From positions 1 to 13,526 of the forward strand of contig WFPH01000095.1 of the NCBI GenBank assembly GCA_015487645.1: DNA of 13,526 nt, in the 5' to 3' direction. Shown piece after piece: positions 13,012 through 13,526 of the stretch (position 1 is the first letter of the stretch; each line of letters opens with the position of its first letter). The DNA is from Thermosulfurimonas sp. Its GTDB lineage: Bacteria; Desulfobacterota; Thermodesulfobacteria; Thermodesulfobacteriales; Thermodesulfobacteriaceae. The notes under the pieces are model-generated. The model did no database searches and was not told the origin of the DNA. It was given only the letters and a program-made list of their open reading frames with translations. The translations under genes and the position numbers were made by a program.

Positions 13012-13526
13012 GCCTCGACCATCCAGAAGGGCCCCCAAGGGGTATCCCGCACTTCGATCCCCAGACGGGCGAGAGCTTCCCGGAGGGCGTCAGCCCGGGC
13101 AAAGTCCTTCTCACGCCGGGCAGCTTCCCGGGCCGCCAGTTTCTCCTCCACTTCCGCTCTGGAAAGACCAAGCCGGGAGAGCTTGCGAGACCTTTCGTTT
13201 TCGATGAAAAGCTCCGGATCCTGAGCCCCAATCCCGAGAATCTCCCCGGGAAGGTCCTTGATCGCGGAGAGCACTTCCCTAGCCAGACGGGCCTCCTCGG
13301 AGGTAGCTTCTCTCGCCGCAGGCAGGAACCGGTTGACCTCGGAAAGAAGGTTGAAGATCTCGCCGATAGCTTCGGCGGTGTTAAGATCGTCGGAAAGGGC
13401 CGCAAGGAACCTCTTCCGGAAATTCTCCAAGGCCCCGGCCAGCCGCCGCCCTCCTTTACGAAGCTCTCCCTCCCGCATGGGCTTGACCCGCTTAAGGAAG
13501 TAAAGGGCCCCGTAAAGCCCGTAGAG
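13008..13526 (-). CDS. cysS: Cysteinyl-tRNA synthetase, C-terminal part (partial, runs off right edge)
   Basis: The open frame enters from base 13526 with no start and covers 172 residues to the TGA at 13010-13008. It is recognised by the DALR-type anticodon-side domain segment FLAALSDDLNTAEAIGEIF and by the C-terminal zinc-free tail with REAARREKDFARADALREAL, then GIEVRDTPWGPFW. The latter matches the usual KDF..AD.IR..L..GI...DTP.GT.W ending of CysRS. The catalytic Rossmann domain with the HIGH and KMSKS motifs and the zinc site would lie beyond the window. An internal ATG at 13478 is not the true start. The stop overlaps the cvpA ATG by four bases, so cysS is the upstream part of the long minus-strand operon. 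Confidence 0.93.
   Translation of the reverse strand, partial: LYGLYGALYFLKRVKPMREGELRKGGRRLAGALENFRKRFLAALSDDLNTAEAIGEIFNLLSEVNRFLPAAREATSEEARLAREVLSAIKDLPGEILGIGAQDPELFIENERSRKLSRLGLSRAEVEEKLAAREAARREKDFARADALREALARLGIEVRDTPWGPFWMVEA

Overview
The window reads as a gene-dense bacterial chromosome segment from a GC-rich, probably thermophilic and anaerobic Gram-negative organism. I infer this from rubrerythrin, TonB/ExbD-type envelope proteins, charged Glu/Arg/Lys-rich proteins and tight operons. A member of the Thermodesulfobacteriota (a Thermosulfurimonas-like lineage) would fit, but that is recollection of protein style, not a search result. No gene-free stretch reaches 300 bases; the largest gaps are 108 bases (804-911) and 100 bases (8735-8834).

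Left edge (1-803, minus strand): the N-terminus of a helix-turn-helix transposase/integrase runs off the window. It is preceded by a hairpin that would bury its ribosome binding site, and then by a complete rubrerythrin gene. A short divergent promoter region (804-911) follows.

Plus-strand operon (912-7555): seven genes lie nearly stop-to-start, with overlaps of 4, 14 and 4, a gap of 1, an overlap of 4 and a gap of 3 bases. In order they are a membrane-anchored family 2 glycosyltransferase, a UPF0104/flippase-like membrane protein, a MarC-family membrane protein, a histone-deacetylase-family zinc amidohydrolase, a FetB-type permease, a class I/II PLP aminotransferase and a phenylacetate-CoA ligase-type enzyme. 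The first pair suggests lipid-linked sugar chemistry. The last pair suggests amino-acid/arylacetate metabolism. The middle three do not belong to any one pathway I recognise.

Minus-strand operon (13526 down to 7552): cysS (3' part), cvpA, mazG, znuC, znuB, tatD, maf, exbD and a tonB/tolA-like gene. It mixes translation, nucleotide clean-up (MazG, Maf), a TatD-family metal-dependent hydrolase, metal uptake (ZnuBC) and outer-membrane energisation (ExbD/TonB). It is nearly continuous except for 100 bases before exbD. The two operons converge at 7552-7555, where their stop codons interlock.

I see no clearly new biological system. The most unusual items are the extremely basic, acid-free linker in the TonB/TolA-like protein, the missing partner genes (ExbB/TolQ, ZnuA, FetA), the hairpin over the transposase start, and the deacetylase-family gene locked inside an envelope/metabolism operon. 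I see no tRNA, rRNA, CRISPR array or convincing intrinsic terminator.
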